A DNA stretch of 64,000 bases from Variovorax boronicumulans (GTDB lineage Bacteria > Pseudomonadota > Gammaproteobacteria > Burkholderiales > Burkholderiaceae_C), in NCBI RefSeq assembly GCF_019352895.1, contig NZ_JAAAFX010000009.1:638764-702763 (forward strand), written 5' to 3'. The notes under the pieces were generated by a model. The model did not search any database, was not told the DNA's origin, and was given only the letters and a program-made list of their open reading frames with translations. The translations under genes and the position numbers were made by a program. This document shows positions 8,848 to 17,517 of the stretch, piece by piece. Numbering within the stretch: position 1 is the first letter of the stretch; each line of letters starts with the position of its first letter.

Positions 8848-9834
8848 TCAGTCGCCCTGCGCCTCGGCGCTCTCGCTCTCGACGAGCCCCAGCTGCGCCT
8901 GCCGGTAGGCCCGCGGCGTGGTCCCGAACTCGGCGCGGAAGCTGCGGCTGAAATGGGCCGGGTCGCTGAAACCCCAGCGGAAGCAGATGTCGGAGATCGA
9001 CAGGTGGCGATGCAGCGTACTTTGCAGGTCGGAGCGGCAGCGCTCGAGCCGCCGCTGGCGCAGGTAGTGGCCGAAGCTGTGGCCCGCGGCCTCGAACAGC
9101 TTCTGCACATAGCGCAGCGAGGCATGCTGCTCGGCGGCGATCTTTCCGACCGTGAGCTCGGGGTCGCCCAGCTGGTTCTCGATCGACTGGCAGATGCGCT
9201 GATAGTGCACGAGACGCGCCGCGCTGCCGAAGGTCTGCAGCGCGGTGCTGCCGGCCAGGCTCACCACCACGAACTCGGTCAGCGCCAGCTCGATGGGGCG
9301 CAGCTCGGCGGCGTCGAGCGCCTCCATGTTGTCGGCCACCGAGGCCAGCATGCCGGCGAAGATGCGGTTGATGGCCTTGTGCCCCGACAGGGTGCCGGTG
9401 CGCAGCGAGCCCAGGTTGACCAGCCGCGGATGCAGCATCAGCTGCGGGATCTTCACGTAGAGCATGCGGAAGTCGCTCTTGAGCGTGAGCGTGGAATCGA
9501 CACCGGTCGGGCCGTAGATGATGTCGCCGGGCATCAGGTCGATGATCGGCTCGCCCTGGCTGCCGCCGAAGGCGAAGCGGCCCTCCATCAGGATCGACAG
9601 CCAGACCGAGAAGGGCTGGTCGGCCGAGCGGCCCGAGATGGTCTGCGGCGAGGCGCTCATGCGGGCGAATTCGATGCCCTGCGGCGACACCAGGCTGGCT
9701 ACGTCGCCGTGGAAGGCGGAATGGGTGCCGAGCTGGCCGACGGCAGGCAGGTGCAGGCGGGTCAGCGCCTGCTGCCAGACGCGCGAGCGTTCGCCCTGTG
9801 TGTAGGTATGGGTGGAAACATTCCATGCATTCAC
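8848..9834 (-). CDS. AraC-family transcriptional regulator
   Basis: The protein, 328 residues from the chosen GTG start, has an N-terminal ligand-sensing domain and a C-terminal double helix-turn-helix typical of AraC/XylS: a LTVGKIAAEQHASLRYVQ-type first helix pair and a DICFRWGFSDPAHFSRSF-type second one. GTG 9834 is chosen because GGAGG lies six bases before it on the minus strand; an upstream extension in the same frame looks non-coding. AraC regulators of this shape usually activate catabolic operons when the substrate is present. The likely targets are the convergent oxygenase/transporter operon and the amidase gene (inference). Confidence 0.85.
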   Translation of the reverse strand: MNAWNVSTHTYTQGERSRVWQQALTRLHLPAVGQLGTHSAFHGDVASLVSPQGIEFARMSASPQTISGRSADQPFSVWLSILMEGRFAFGGSQGEPIIDLMPGDIIYGPTGVDSTLTLKSDFRMLYVKIPQLMLHPRLVNLGSLRTGTLSGHKAINRIFAGMLASVADNMEALDAAELRPIELALTEFVVVSLAGSTALQTFGSAARLVHYQRICQSIENQLGDPELTVGKIAAEQHASLRYVQKLFEAAGHSFGHYLRQRRLERCRSDLQSTLHRHLSISDICFRWGFSDPAHFSRSFRAEFGTTPRAYRQAQLGLVESESAEAQGD

Positions 9835-10037
9835 GGTGGACCTCCGGTGGCTGGTTCTGAACGGTGCGGATGCGGCCGTTCTTCGACTTGCGTCAAGGTC
9901 CTGAGCAATTTTCCGGCCACCGCGAGGGCGGAGGCGCCGATCGACAAGTCGCCGTGCGTGCCGTGGCGACTGGGCGCCGGTTCGGCGTTGCGCGTCGGGC
10001 TGCGCGTCGGTTGCTGGCCGGGAGGCGTGCCGCGCTG
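9835..10037. other. Intergenic region upstream of the AraC gene
   Basis: Apart from the minus-strand ribosome binding site of the AraC gene (GGAGG, read as CCTCC at 9841-9845), I see no clear feature here. It should hold the AraC promoter. Confidence 0.4.
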
Positions 10038-10253
10038 TCAGGTGATGTGCCTGACGGCGCGCACCGTCGCCAGCCTGGTGCCGCGGTGGCCGCCGTTCAG
10101 GCACTTCAGGGGCGTGTGCACCGCAATGGTGTTCTCGTCGCCCACGAAACGGTACGCGCCCCCCCGGGAGCGCAGGCCCGTGATCGGCGACGCGGGCCTG
10201 CGGTCGAAGCGCTGTCCGGGCCGGTCGCCCAGCGGATCATGGTGCGCGCCGGC
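10038..10253 (-). pseudogene. Coding-like segment in frame with, and directly after, the amidase stop codon
   Basis: On the minus strand, 71 sense codons follow the amidase TGA without interruption and end at TGA 10038-10040. About 93% of the third positions are G or C against roughly 60% at the first two, which is the coding signature of this genome. The translated part includes GGAYRFVGDENTIAVHTPL. No ATG is in frame and no ribosome binding site is visible; a GTG occurs only within FVGDE. It may be the remnant of a lost gene, a small gene with a rare start, or a lost extension of the amidase. I do not recognise the sequence. Confidence 0.35.
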
Positions 10254-11330
10254 TCAGAACCCCTTGGGCGGGAAGATGTCGCGCGGGATGCGCACATGCG
10301 CGCCCTGCGTGGCGTCGACCACCTGCGTCACGCCGAAGTCGGCAGCCACGCTCATCAGCGAATAGCTGTCGTTGCGCGACAGGCCGTGGTGCTCGTTCAG
10401 GAGCTTGAGCATGTCGAGCGCGGCGTTGCGCGTGGCCACGTTGAGGTCCGGGTCGAAGCCGTGGACGATGAAGGAATCCTCGGTCTCGAGCAGTGGTGAG
10501 GGGAAGAAGAAGTCCTTGCGCAGGATGATCTGCATCGTCACGTTGAGCGAGCTCTCGATGGCCGTGCCGCTGATCTCGCCGTCGCCCTGCGACACGTGCG
10601 GGTCGCCGATGGAGAACAGCGCGCCGTCGACCTGCACCGGGTAGTACATGGTCGCGCCCGCGCCGATGCGCCAGTTGTCGATGTTGCCGCCGTGCAGGCC
10701 CGGCGGGATGGTGCTCACGCGGCCATGCACGTTGGGCGCCACGCCGGCCGTGCCGAGGTGGGGGCGCACCGGCACCCGCACGCCCTTGAGCGCTTCCTGC
10801 CGGTCGCACACCGGGCATTCGGTGACCGTGCCGGGCACCAGGTACTTGCCGGGGAAGTCGTAGGCGTACATCGCGCGTGCATTGTTCGAGTTCGGGTCGA
10901 GTTCGTAGATGGTCACGCGTTCCTTCTCGTCGAATTCCTTGTAGAGGTAGCCCCAGTTGGCCGCGAGGTTGGAGCCGTAGTTGTTGCGCGGCGTCATGCG
11001 GTGGTAGCGCACCTCCAGCATGTCGCCCGGCTTGGCGCCTTCGACATGGATCGGGCCGGTCATGATGTGCACGCCGGGGTTGCGGTCCTCCTCGGGGATC
11101 TCCTTGAAGATCTTCCAGACCGCGTCGTCCATCATCAGCTCGGGGGCATCGCCCGCATGGTGCGTGATGGCCTCGGCATGCACCAGGTCGCCGCTCTTGA
11201 CCTTGAGCGAGGGCGCCTGCGCCGGATCGAAGTAGCCCCAATGCACGTTCTGTGGCGTGGCACGCAGGATGTGCAGCGCGCCGGGTTCGACAGGGGCGCG
11301 GCGTTGGTTGTGTTCGCAGATGAGGGCCAT
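10254..11330 (-). CDS. Acetamidase/formamidase family protein
   Basis: The 358-residue protein fits the FmdA/AmdA acetamidase/formamidase family: an early HWGYFDP segment, a PGDMLEV motif, an IPPGLHGGNIDNW block, a GDPHVSQGDGEISGTAIE block typical of the metal-dependent active site, and a C-terminal IPRDIFPP end. Members hydrolyse short amides to the acid and ammonia. ATG 11330 is chosen since family similarity starts at MALICEHNQ; further upstream the frame is low-complexity. The reductase gene lies 49 bases upstream on the same strand, so the two probably form one transcript. Confidence 0.85.
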   Translation of the reverse strand: MALICEHNQRRAPVEPGALHILRATPQNVHWGYFDPAQAPSLKVKSGDLVHAEAITHHAGDAPELMMDDAVWKIFKEIPEEDRNPGVHIMTGPIHVEGAKPGDMLEVRYHRMTPRNNYGSNLAANWGYLYKEFDEKERVTIYELDPNSNNARAMYAYDFPGKYLVPGTVTECPVCDRQEALKGVRVPVRPHLGTAGVAPNVHGRVSTIPPGLHGGNIDNWRIGAGATMYYPVQVDGALFSIGDPHVSQGDGEISGTAIESSLNVTMQIILRKDFFFPSPLLETEDSFIVHGFDPDLNVATRNAALDMLKLLNEHHGLSRNDSYSLMSVAADFGVTQVVDATQGAHVRIPRDIFPPKGF

Positions 11331-11379
11331 CGGGGTGCTCTTGGCGGTGGTGGAGGAAACAGGGGAGGAGGGCGGGCGC

Positions 11380-12402
11380 TCAGAGGTCCAGGACCAGCAA
11401 GGGCGTCTTCGAGCGCGAGCAGCAGGGCGTGAACGCGGTGTTGGCCGCCTGCTCCTCGGCACTCAGCAGCAGGTCGCGGTGGTCGGGCACGCCCGCCAGC
11501 ACCCGCGTACGGCAGCTGCCGCACACGCCGACCTCGCAGGACACCGGGATCTGCACGCCAGCTGCGGCCAGGGCCTGCGTCACGCTCTGGTCGGCCGCGA
11601 CGGGAATGCGGCGGCCGGTCGACGCGATCTCGACCTCGAAGGCTTCGCAGCCGCCCTCGACCGGTGCCGGCGCGGGCGCGCCGAAGCGTTCGAAATGGAT
11701 GTGGTCGCCGGCCCAACCCTGTTCGCGGGCGATGCGGTCGGCCGCGTCGATCATGCCGCCGGGCCCGCACACGTAGAGGTGGCGTCCGGGGCGTCCGCGG
11801 CCCAGCAGGGTCGGGAGGTCCATGGCGCCCACGCCCCTGCCGTCGTCGGCATAGAGATGTACCCGGTGGCCGAAGAGGCCCGAGCGCAGCAGCGGCAGGA
11901 AGGCCATGTGCTCCAGCGAGCGGCCGCTGAAGTGCAGTTCGAAATCGGTACCAGCCGCCGTCAGGGCCAGCGCCATGCTCAGCACCGGTGTCACGCCGAT
12001 GCCGCCGGCCAGCAGCAGCGGCGGCTGTTCGATGGGCGCGTGCAGGGCGAAATGATTGAGGGGGCCGCGCACCGTCAGCGTGTCGCCGGCCGCGGCGGTG
12101 TCGCACAGCTGCATCGAAGCACCGCGACCGCCGACTTCCCGCTGCACCGCGATCCGGTAGCGCGCACGATCGGCCGGCGGGCTGCACAGGGAGTAGTGCC
12201 GGATCAGCCCGGCGATCTTCACTTCGAGGTGGGCGCCGGCGCTGAAGGCCGGCAGCACGGCGCCGTCGGCGCGCGCCAGGTCGAACACGACGATGTCACG
12301 CGTCTCGTTGCGCCGGGCCACGACCTGCAGCGCGAACCATGGGCTCGGATCGATCGGCGACGCGGGGGCCGCGGTGCACTGGATGAGGGGTGCGGAAGAC
12401 AT
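11380..12402 (-). CDS. VanB/PDR-type oxidoreductase (FMN/NAD and [2Fe-2S] domains)
   Basis: The 340-residue protein has the phthalate-dioxygenase-reductase order: a flavin-binding beta-barrel with a HYSLCSPP motif, a pyridine-nucleotide domain with GGIGVTP and YVCGPGGM, and a C-terminal plant-type ferredoxin domain with C-x4-C-x2-C (about residues 289-297) and a last cysteine near 327. Such reductases pass electrons from NAD(P)H to Rieske oxygenases. The oxygenase gene at 486 is the obvious partner, although the two are 10 kb apart and on opposite strands. ATG 12402 is taken as start; a GTG at 12435 is also possible, and neither has a clear ribosome binding site. Confidence 0.85.
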   Translation of the reverse strand: MSSAPLIQCTAAPASPIDPSPWFALQVVARRNETRDIVVFDLARADGAVLPAFSAGAHLEVKIAGLIRHYSLCSPPADRARYRIAVQREVGGRGASMQLCDTAAAGDTLTVRGPLNHFALHAPIEQPPLLLAGGIGVTPVLSMALALTAAGTDFELHFSGRSLEHMAFLPLLRSGLFGHRVHLYADDGRGVGAMDLPTLLGRGRPGRHLYVCGPGGMIDAADRIAREQGWAGDHIHFERFGAPAPAPVEGGCEAFEVEIASTGRRIPVAADQSVTQALAAAGVQIPVSCEVGVCGSCRTRVLAGVPDHRDLLLSAEEQAANTAFTPCCSRSKTPLLVLDL

Positions 12403-12563
12403 GCGGTGAAGGGGGTGGAAGGTCGCTTGGATCACTGTGGGGTGATGCTAGGGACGCCGCTTGAGGGTGTCTTGCGCGTGGGTGCACGGGGGCTTGTTGC
12501 CGGGCCGCCGTGCGGCGGGCGCGGCTCGGCGATGCCGTACAGCCAGCGAGGCCTCGACCGGCG

Positions 12564-13397
12564 CTACGGATGTCGTGAAGGCGAACGCACGGCTTCCGCC
12601 GGCACGTCGCGTTCCAGCCACCGCAGGCCCGCCCAGGCCGCCACACCGAGGTAGATGAAGCCGCCCGGCACCCACATCACCAGGCCGGCCATCTGCTGGT
12701 CCCAGAGCTCCCGCGATTCGCGCCAGTACAGGGGCGTGCTCGCGAAGGTGAGCAACGCGCCCAGCATGCCGGTGTGGGTGGCGGTGAAGAGCAGCGCCAT
12801 CGCGGCGGCCGGTGCGCCACTGCGGCCGGCCTGCAGCACCGACCACCAGAAGAGCCAGCCGGTCAGCAGGAAGGACAGGTGCTCGAGCACGTGCAGGCCG
12901 GTGTGGACCACCGCGGCCATGTACGGTCCCGGCGCATGCCAGATCCAGATGGCCGCGGCATGCAGCAAGGCACAGGTGCCCGGGCGACGGCCCAGTTGAA
13001 GCAGCGGACGCCAGACCACGTCCGACGACGGGCCGAGCAGCGCACGCCACTGCGGCAGCGGGCGCGCCACCACCAGCAGCGGCGCCACGACCACCATCAG
13101 CAGCATGTGCTGCACCATGTGAAGCGCACTGCTGGATTCGGCCCAATCGTCGAAGGGCCCGAAGAGGGCCAGCCCGGCCACCAGCATGGCGCCGTGGAAG
13201 GCGAGGCGTCGGCCGAAGCTGGGGCGCTTCCGGGCCGCGCCGAAGGGATAGGCGAACCACGCCACCACGAAGACGGCCTGCGACAGCCAGATGGGCGCGT
13301 GCGCGGCGTCACCCGAGAAGATGGCACCGTGGGCATGCGCGGACGTCGCGCCCAGCAGCACGGCCAGCGCGATGGCGATGCGCCCGCTCAGATGCAT
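12564..13397 (-). CDS. ctaG: Cytochrome c oxidase assembly protein, caa3-CtaG family
   Basis: The 277-residue protein starts with a short hydrophobic signal ending in AHAHG and then has about six to seven membrane helices with the conserved histidines of the CtaG_caa3 family (LHMVQHMLLM, WIWHAPGPY, HVLEHLSFLL, ATHTGMLGALL). Family members help insert copper into the oxidase. This is the membrane CtaG of Bacillus type, not the Cox11-type protein that shares the name. It is the last gene of the oxidase cluster on this strand and its start overlaps the end of the small membrane protein gene by ten bases. Confidence 0.85.
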   Translation of the reverse strand: MHLSGRIAIALAVLLGATSAHAHGAIFSGDAAHAPIWLSQAVFVVAWFAYPFGAARKRPSFGRRLAFHGAMLVAGLALFGPFDDWAESSSALHMVQHMLLMVVVAPLLVVARPLPQWRALLGPSSDVVWRPLLQLGRRPGTCALLHAAAIWIWHAPGPYMAAVVHTGLHVLEHLSFLLTGWLFWWSVLQAGRSGAPAAAMALLFTATHTGMLGALLTFASTPLYWRESRELWDQQMAGLVMWVPGGFIYLGVAAWAGLRWLERDVPAEAVRSPSRHP

Positions 13398-13753
13398 GGC
13401 CAGAGCAGCAGCAACGGGAAGCCCACGAAGAGCGTCGAGAGGGCGGCGACCACATGCAAGGCCGACGCGCAGCGGGCGATGAACCGCCCGACGCCGCCGT
13501 CGGCCGCCCTGTCGATGCGCGAGGCCGCGCGTCCGCAGGCGAGCGCGGCCCATGCGAGGCCGCTGGCGGTCGCCAGGGTCACGGCGGCGAGCAGCAGGTT
13601 GATGCCGCTGAACACGCCACGCTGCGCCGTCGCGTCCGCGGAGGCTGCGCTGCATGCCACCGACAGGCCGCCATACACCACGACGAACCACAGCGCCCAG
13701 ACGCTCAGGCCTGCCAGCAATTGCAAGGGATGGGTGGCAAAAGGCATGCGCAT
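13388..13753 (-). CDS. Small membrane protein of the cytochrome oxidase cluster
   Basis: The 121-residue protein has three predicted membrane helices: about 13-35, 50-75 and 95-118. I do not recognise a named family. It is encoded between the subunit I-III fusion and ctaG and overlaps ctaG by ten bases, so it is probably co-expressed and may act in oxidase assembly or as an accessory subunit. ATG 13753 is chosen; a start six bases further in is equally possible, and a TTG upstream would overlap the oxidase gene. Confidence 0.65.
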   Translation of the reverse strand: MRMPFATHPLQLLAGLSVWALWFVVVYGGLSVACSAASADATAQRGVFSGINLLLAAVTLATASGLAWAALACGRAASRIDRAADGGVGRFIARCASALHVVAALSTLFVGFPLLLLWPCI

Positions 13754-13766
13754 GATCGCGGCAAGC

Positions 13767-16319
13767 TCAGCGTGCAAACGCCAGCGGGACGAACGCGAAG
13801 GCCACCCAACCCACGCCGGCCGCGCCGAGGGTGAAGGACCAGAAAACGGCGACCACTCCCGGCTCGTAGGGCGCGTGGGCTCCGACGTGGCCGCGCTGCA
13901 CGCGCACCGCCTGCAGCGCGGCCAGCACCGTGGCCAGGCCGGTATGGAAAAGCAGGAAGCACAAGGCGAAGGCGATCATGGCGTCGTGCGCGCTGGCCGT
14001 CGGTTCCAGCGGCGCCGTGGCGAGCAACCGCACGAGCAGTCCACTCGCGGCCAGGCCGCAGAGCGCGGCCGCCCAGAGCAGCGTGGCGAGCTGGCGATCC
14101 AGGCCGGCACGCAGTTGACGCTGTACACGCCCGAACAGCCATCGGCCCATCGCGAGTGCCACCACGGTGGCGGGAAGCACCCAGCTGCCCAGCGGCGACA
14201 CGGCGGGCGGCTGCCATTGCGGCGCCACCGTCCACAGGAAGAACCAGCCGAAGACCAGCGAGCCATAGAGCGCGCCATCGGCCATCATCGTGAGCCCCAT
14301 GCCCCACAGCCCGGGGCCGTCGAAAGTGAAGGGGTGGAGCCTCAGCCCGGCCGGTCGCGCGTGCAGGGCGTCGTCTCCGGCACCCACCACGCTCGGGTGG
14401 GCGCCGTTGACCCACGACCAGCGCAGCAGGACGATGGCCGCGATGACGCTCACCGCGAGCGCCGGGACGTACGCCTTCGTCAGCAGCATCACGCACAGCG
14501 CCGACAGCAGCAGGCCGGCGACCAGCGGCAACCAGGAGTTGTTCGGCAGCAGGAGGACCTCGCGTGCCTGTCCGCTGACCGGGTCGGTGCCCAGCGTCTC
14601 CCGCCGGTCGTGCCCGGGTTCCGCCAGGGCATGGCGCCCTTGTGAAATGCTTTGCGGCAGGGCCGCGTCGTCCCACAGCGGGTGCCGCGTGGCGATGGCC
14701 GGCTGGCTGGCGAAGTTGTAGGCCGCCGGCGGCAGGCGGGTGGCCCATTCCAGCGTGTCCGCATCCCAGGGGTTCGCGGGCGCCTTGCGCCCGAAGCGGA
14801 AGTGCAGCGCGATGTCGAGCAGCACCGTGGCGACGCCGAAGGCCATCAGGAAACTGAACACCGACGAGACCAGGTTGGGGAGGTCCCAGCCGAGCCCGGC
14901 GTCGTAGGTGTAGACGCGCCTCGGCATGCCCAGCAGTCCGGTCCAGTGCATGACGAGGAAGGTGCCGTTGAAGCCGACGAAGGTGAGCCAGAAGCCGATC
15001 TTCGACAGCCGCTCCGAGGGCATCCGGCCGCTGAAGTGCGGCAGCCAGTAGTAGACGCCCGCGAGCAGCGGGAACAGCATCCCGCCGACCAGCACATAGT
15101 GGAAATGCGCCACCACGAAGTGGGTGTCGTGGACCTGCCAGTTGAAGGGCACGAGCGCGAGCATCACGCCGGTCAGTCCGCCGGCGACGAAGACCGTGAG
15201 GAAGGCGCCGATCCACAGCATGGGCGCGCGCCACACGGGGCGGCCGGTCCAGAGGGTGGCGATCCAGGCGAACAGCTGCACCCCCGTGGGGATGCCCACC
15301 AGCATGCTCGCGGCCGAGAAGAAGGCCTGCGCCAGGGCCGGGATGCCGAGCGTGAACATGTGGTGCACCCACAGGCCAAAGCTGATGAAGCCGATGCTGA
15401 TGAGCGACACCACCACCCAGCGGTAGCCCACCAGCGAGCGGCGCGCGAACACCGGCACGATGGTCGACACGACACCGGCCGCGGGCAGGAAGACGATGTA
15501 GACCTCGGGGTGGCCGAACAGCCAGAAGAGGTGGGCCCAGAGCAGCGGGTCGCCACCGCGCGTGGGGTCGAAGAAGACCCAGCCGGCGGCGCGTTCGAGC
15601 TCGAGCAGCATCGAGCCGAGGATCAGCGGCGGAAAGCCCAGCACGATCATCATCGAGGTCACGAGCATGGCCCAGGCAAAGATCGGCATCTGGTGCAGCG
15701 CCATGCCCGGCGCGCGCGTGCGCAGGATCGACACGGCGATCTCGATGGCGGCGGCCATCGTCGAGATCTCCACGAAGGTGATGCCGAGCAGCCAGAAGTC
15801 GGCATGGATGCCGGGCGAGTAGACGTTGCTCGACAGCGGCGTGTACATGAACCAGCCGGCATTCGGCGCCAGGCCGAACAGCAGGCTGCTGGTGAAGATG
15901 AGGCCGCCGAACAGGTAGCACCAGTAGCCGAAGGCCGAGAGCCGGGGGAACACCAGGTCGCGCGCGCCGAGCATCTTGGGCAGCAGGTACGCGGCCAGCC
16001 CCTGCAGGATCGGCACGGCGAACAGGAACATCATCATCGTCCCGTGCATCGTGAAGGCCTGGTTGTAGGCCTCCGCGCCCATGAACGCGTGGTTGGGCAA
16101 GGCCAGCTGCGCGCGCAGCAGCATGGCGAGCACGCCGGCGATGAGGAAGAAGACGCCGCCCGTCACCAGGAAGCGCAGCGCGATGGTGCTGTGGTTGACC
16201 GCCGCCAGCGCGCCCCAGCCGCGCGGGTTGCGCCAGATGCGCTCCAGCCGTTCGTGCAGGGCCTGGGCCTCGCGCTCTTGCGACAAGGTTCCCGCAGCGT
16301 TCTCGCTCGACGTGCTCAT
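13767..16319 (-). CDS. Cytochrome c oxidase subunit I-III fusion
   Basis: The 850-residue membrane protein joins subunit I (to about residue 550) with a subunit III-like part (about 600-850). Subunit I shows the heme a ligand H92, the CuB set H270 with the cross-linked Y274 in GHPEVY, H319-H320, and the heme ligands H405 and H407 in VAHFHY. In the D proton channel the entrance aspartate is kept (D121) and so is the glutamate E272, but the asparagine after FPRL is a serine (S128). The K-channel lysine of the PTGVK motif is replaced by glutamine (Q348). It receives electrons from subunit II and reduces O2. Its start overlaps the subunit II stop (ATGA). Confidence 0.92.
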   Translation of the reverse strand: MSTSSENAAGTLSQEREAQALHERLERIWRNPRGWGALAAVNHSTIALRFLVTGGVFFLIAGVLAMLLRAQLALPNHAFMGAEAYNQAFTMHGTMMMFLFAVPILQGLAAYLLPKMLGARDLVFPRLSAFGYWCYLFGGLIFTSSLLFGLAPNAGWFMYTPLSSNVYSPGIHADFWLLGITFVEISTMAAAIEIAVSILRTRAPGMALHQMPIFAWAMLVTSMMIVLGFPPLILGSMLLELERAAGWVFFDPTRGGDPLLWAHLFWLFGHPEVYIVFLPAAGVVSTIVPVFARRSLVGYRWVVVSLISIGFISFGLWVHHMFTLGIPALAQAFFSAASMLVGIPTGVQLFAWIATLWTGRPVWRAPMLWIGAFLTVFVAGGLTGVMLALVPFNWQVHDTHFVVAHFHYVLVGGMLFPLLAGVYYWLPHFSGRMPSERLSKIGFWLTFVGFNGTFLVMHWTGLLGMPRRVYTYDAGLGWDLPNLVSSVFSFLMAFGVATVLLDIALHFRFGRKAPANPWDADTLEWATRLPPAAYNFASQPAIATRHPLWDDAALPQSISQGRHALAEPGHDRRETLGTDPVSGQAREVLLLPNNSWLPLVAGLLLSALCVMLLTKAYVPALAVSVIAAIVLLRWSWVNGAHPSVVGAGDDALHARPAGLRLHPFTFDGPGLWGMGLTMMADGALYGSLVFGWFFLWTVAPQWQPPAVSPLGSWVLPATVVALAMGRWLFGRVQRQLRAGLDRQLATLLWAAALCGLAASGLLVRLLATAPLEPTASAHDAMIAFALCFLLFHTGLATVLAALQAVRVQRGHVGAHAPYEPGVVAVFWSFTLGAAGVGWVAFAFVPLAFAR

Positions 16320-17074
16320 GGCACCTTTCCTTCTTCAGCGGCGGTGCCGGATCGGGCGCGCAGCCAGGCGTCGAAGGCCTCGGCCGGCACGACGTGCGCC
16401 ATCATCGTCATGTGGGCATGGCCGGTGCCGCAGAACTCCGCGCACTGGCCGCGGTAGCTGCCGACGCGGTCGCCCTGGAGCCGCACGGTCAGGGTGCGGC
16501 CCGGCACCGCGTCCAGCTTGCCGCCCAGCGCGGGCACCCAGAAGGAGTGGATGACGTCGCTGCTCTTCGTCAGGATGTCCACCGGGCGACCGGCGGGCAG
16601 GCGCAATTCGTCGCGCAGCACGACGCCGTCGGGGTAGCGGATCTCCCACCACCACTGGTGGCCGATGGCTTCGATGCGCAGGGGCGCCGCGGCGCCGCCG
16701 GGCAGGGGCAGCTGGTGGAAGCCGGCGGGCGAACCGAAGATCAATAGCGCCGTCACGCTGACGGTCGGCAGCACCAGGCCACCCCCGACCAGCCAGCGGC
16801 GCTCCACGCGCCGTGCGCGCGTGGCGTCAAGGGCCGCGCGCGGGCGCATGGCCAGAAACCATGCGATGACGACGCCGGCGATCACCAGAAGCGCGACCGC
16901 GAACATCCACCACCACACGGCGGCGATGGCGCCGGCCGAAGGCCCCGCCGGATCGAGCATCGATTGCGGGCCCTTGCAGCCGGCGAGCAGCACAGCGCCC
17001 ACGCACGGCAGAATGAATGCATGACCGACGCCGCTTCCGATCCGATCCTCAGCCGTGCCGCCATCGCGGGCCAT
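16316..17074 (-). CDS. coxB: Cytochrome c oxidase subunit II
   Basis: The protein has a lipobox LLAGC in front of two membrane helices and then a cupredoxin domain. The CuA site is complete: an IGHQWWWEIRYPD segment and the C-A-E-F-C-G-T-G-H-x2-M ligand cluster near the C-terminus. No heme-binding CXXCH is present, so unlike true caa3 enzymes no cytochrome c is fused. It takes electrons from a soluble cytochrome c. The start is uncertain: ATG 17074 gives 252 residues but overlaps the divergent DUF2231 gene, whereas a GTG at 17002 leaves almost no signal peptide before the lipobox. The gene leads the cox operon on the minus strand. Confidence 0.88.
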   Translation of the reverse strand: MARDGGTAEDRIGSGVGHAFILPCVGAVLLAGCKGPQSMLDPAGPSAGAIAAVWWWMFAVALLVIAGVVIAWFLAMRPRAALDATRARRVERRWLVGGGLVLPTVSVTALLIFGSPAGFHQLPLPGGAAAPLRIEAIGHQWWWEIRYPDGVVLRDELRLPAGRPVDILTKSSDVIHSFWVPALGGKLDAVPGRTLTVRLQGDRVGSYRGQCAEFCGTGHAHMTMMAHVVPAEAFDAWLRARSGTAAEEGKVP

Positions 17075-17488
17075 CCCCTGCATCCGATGCTGATCCACTT
17101 TCCGGTGGCGGCCCTGGTGGGGCTGGTCGGCGCGGATGCGGCCTTCCTTCACACCGACGATCCCTTCTGGTCGCGCGCGGGATTGTGGTTGTCCGGTGTC
17201 GGTGCCGCGGGCGGCTGGGTGGCGAGCATGGCCGGCCTGATCGACCTGCTCACCGTGCGACGGATCCGGCGCCTCGTCACAGCCTGGGCGCATGCGCTGA
17301 TCGCCGTGATGATGCTGTCGATCGCTTCGCTGAACTGGTCGCTGCGCTGGGGCGACGACCCCGGCGCAGCCGTCGCGCCCTGGGGCGCGGCGATGACCTT
17401 GCTCACCGCCGTCTTCATCGCCGTCGCGGCGTACCTGGGCGGTCGGCTGGTCTACGAGAAGGCGGTCGCGGTCGACACCACGGACTGA
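17021..17488 (+). CDS. DUF2231 membrane protein
   Basis: The 155-residue protein carries the HPLHPMLIHFPVA motif that marks DUF2231 and four membrane helices. The function of the family is not known; members are often found near respiratory or redox genes. It is divergent from the oxidase subunit II gene, and the two starts lie within about 50 bases of each other or overlap, so they share a very compact promoter region. ATG 17021 is the only reasonable start before the conserved motif. Confidence 0.75.
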   Translation: MTDAASDPILSRAAIAGHPLHPMLIHFPVAALVGLVGADAAFLHTDDPFWSRAGLWLSGVGAAGGWVASMAGLIDLLTVRRIRRLVTAWAHALIAVMMLSIASLNWSLRWGDDPGAAVAPWGAAMTLLTAVFIAVAAYLGGRLVYEKAVAVDTTD

Positions 17489-17517
17489 GGGAGAAGACGG
17501 GGCCATCGGGTGGGTGT

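Noticed and set aside
13767..16319. Quinol oxidase or nitric oxide reductase instead of cytochrome c oxidase
   Set aside because: The adjacent subunit II has a full CuA ligand set (C-x-E-x-C-x3-H-x2-M), and subunit I keeps the GHPEVY tyrosine for oxygen chemistry.
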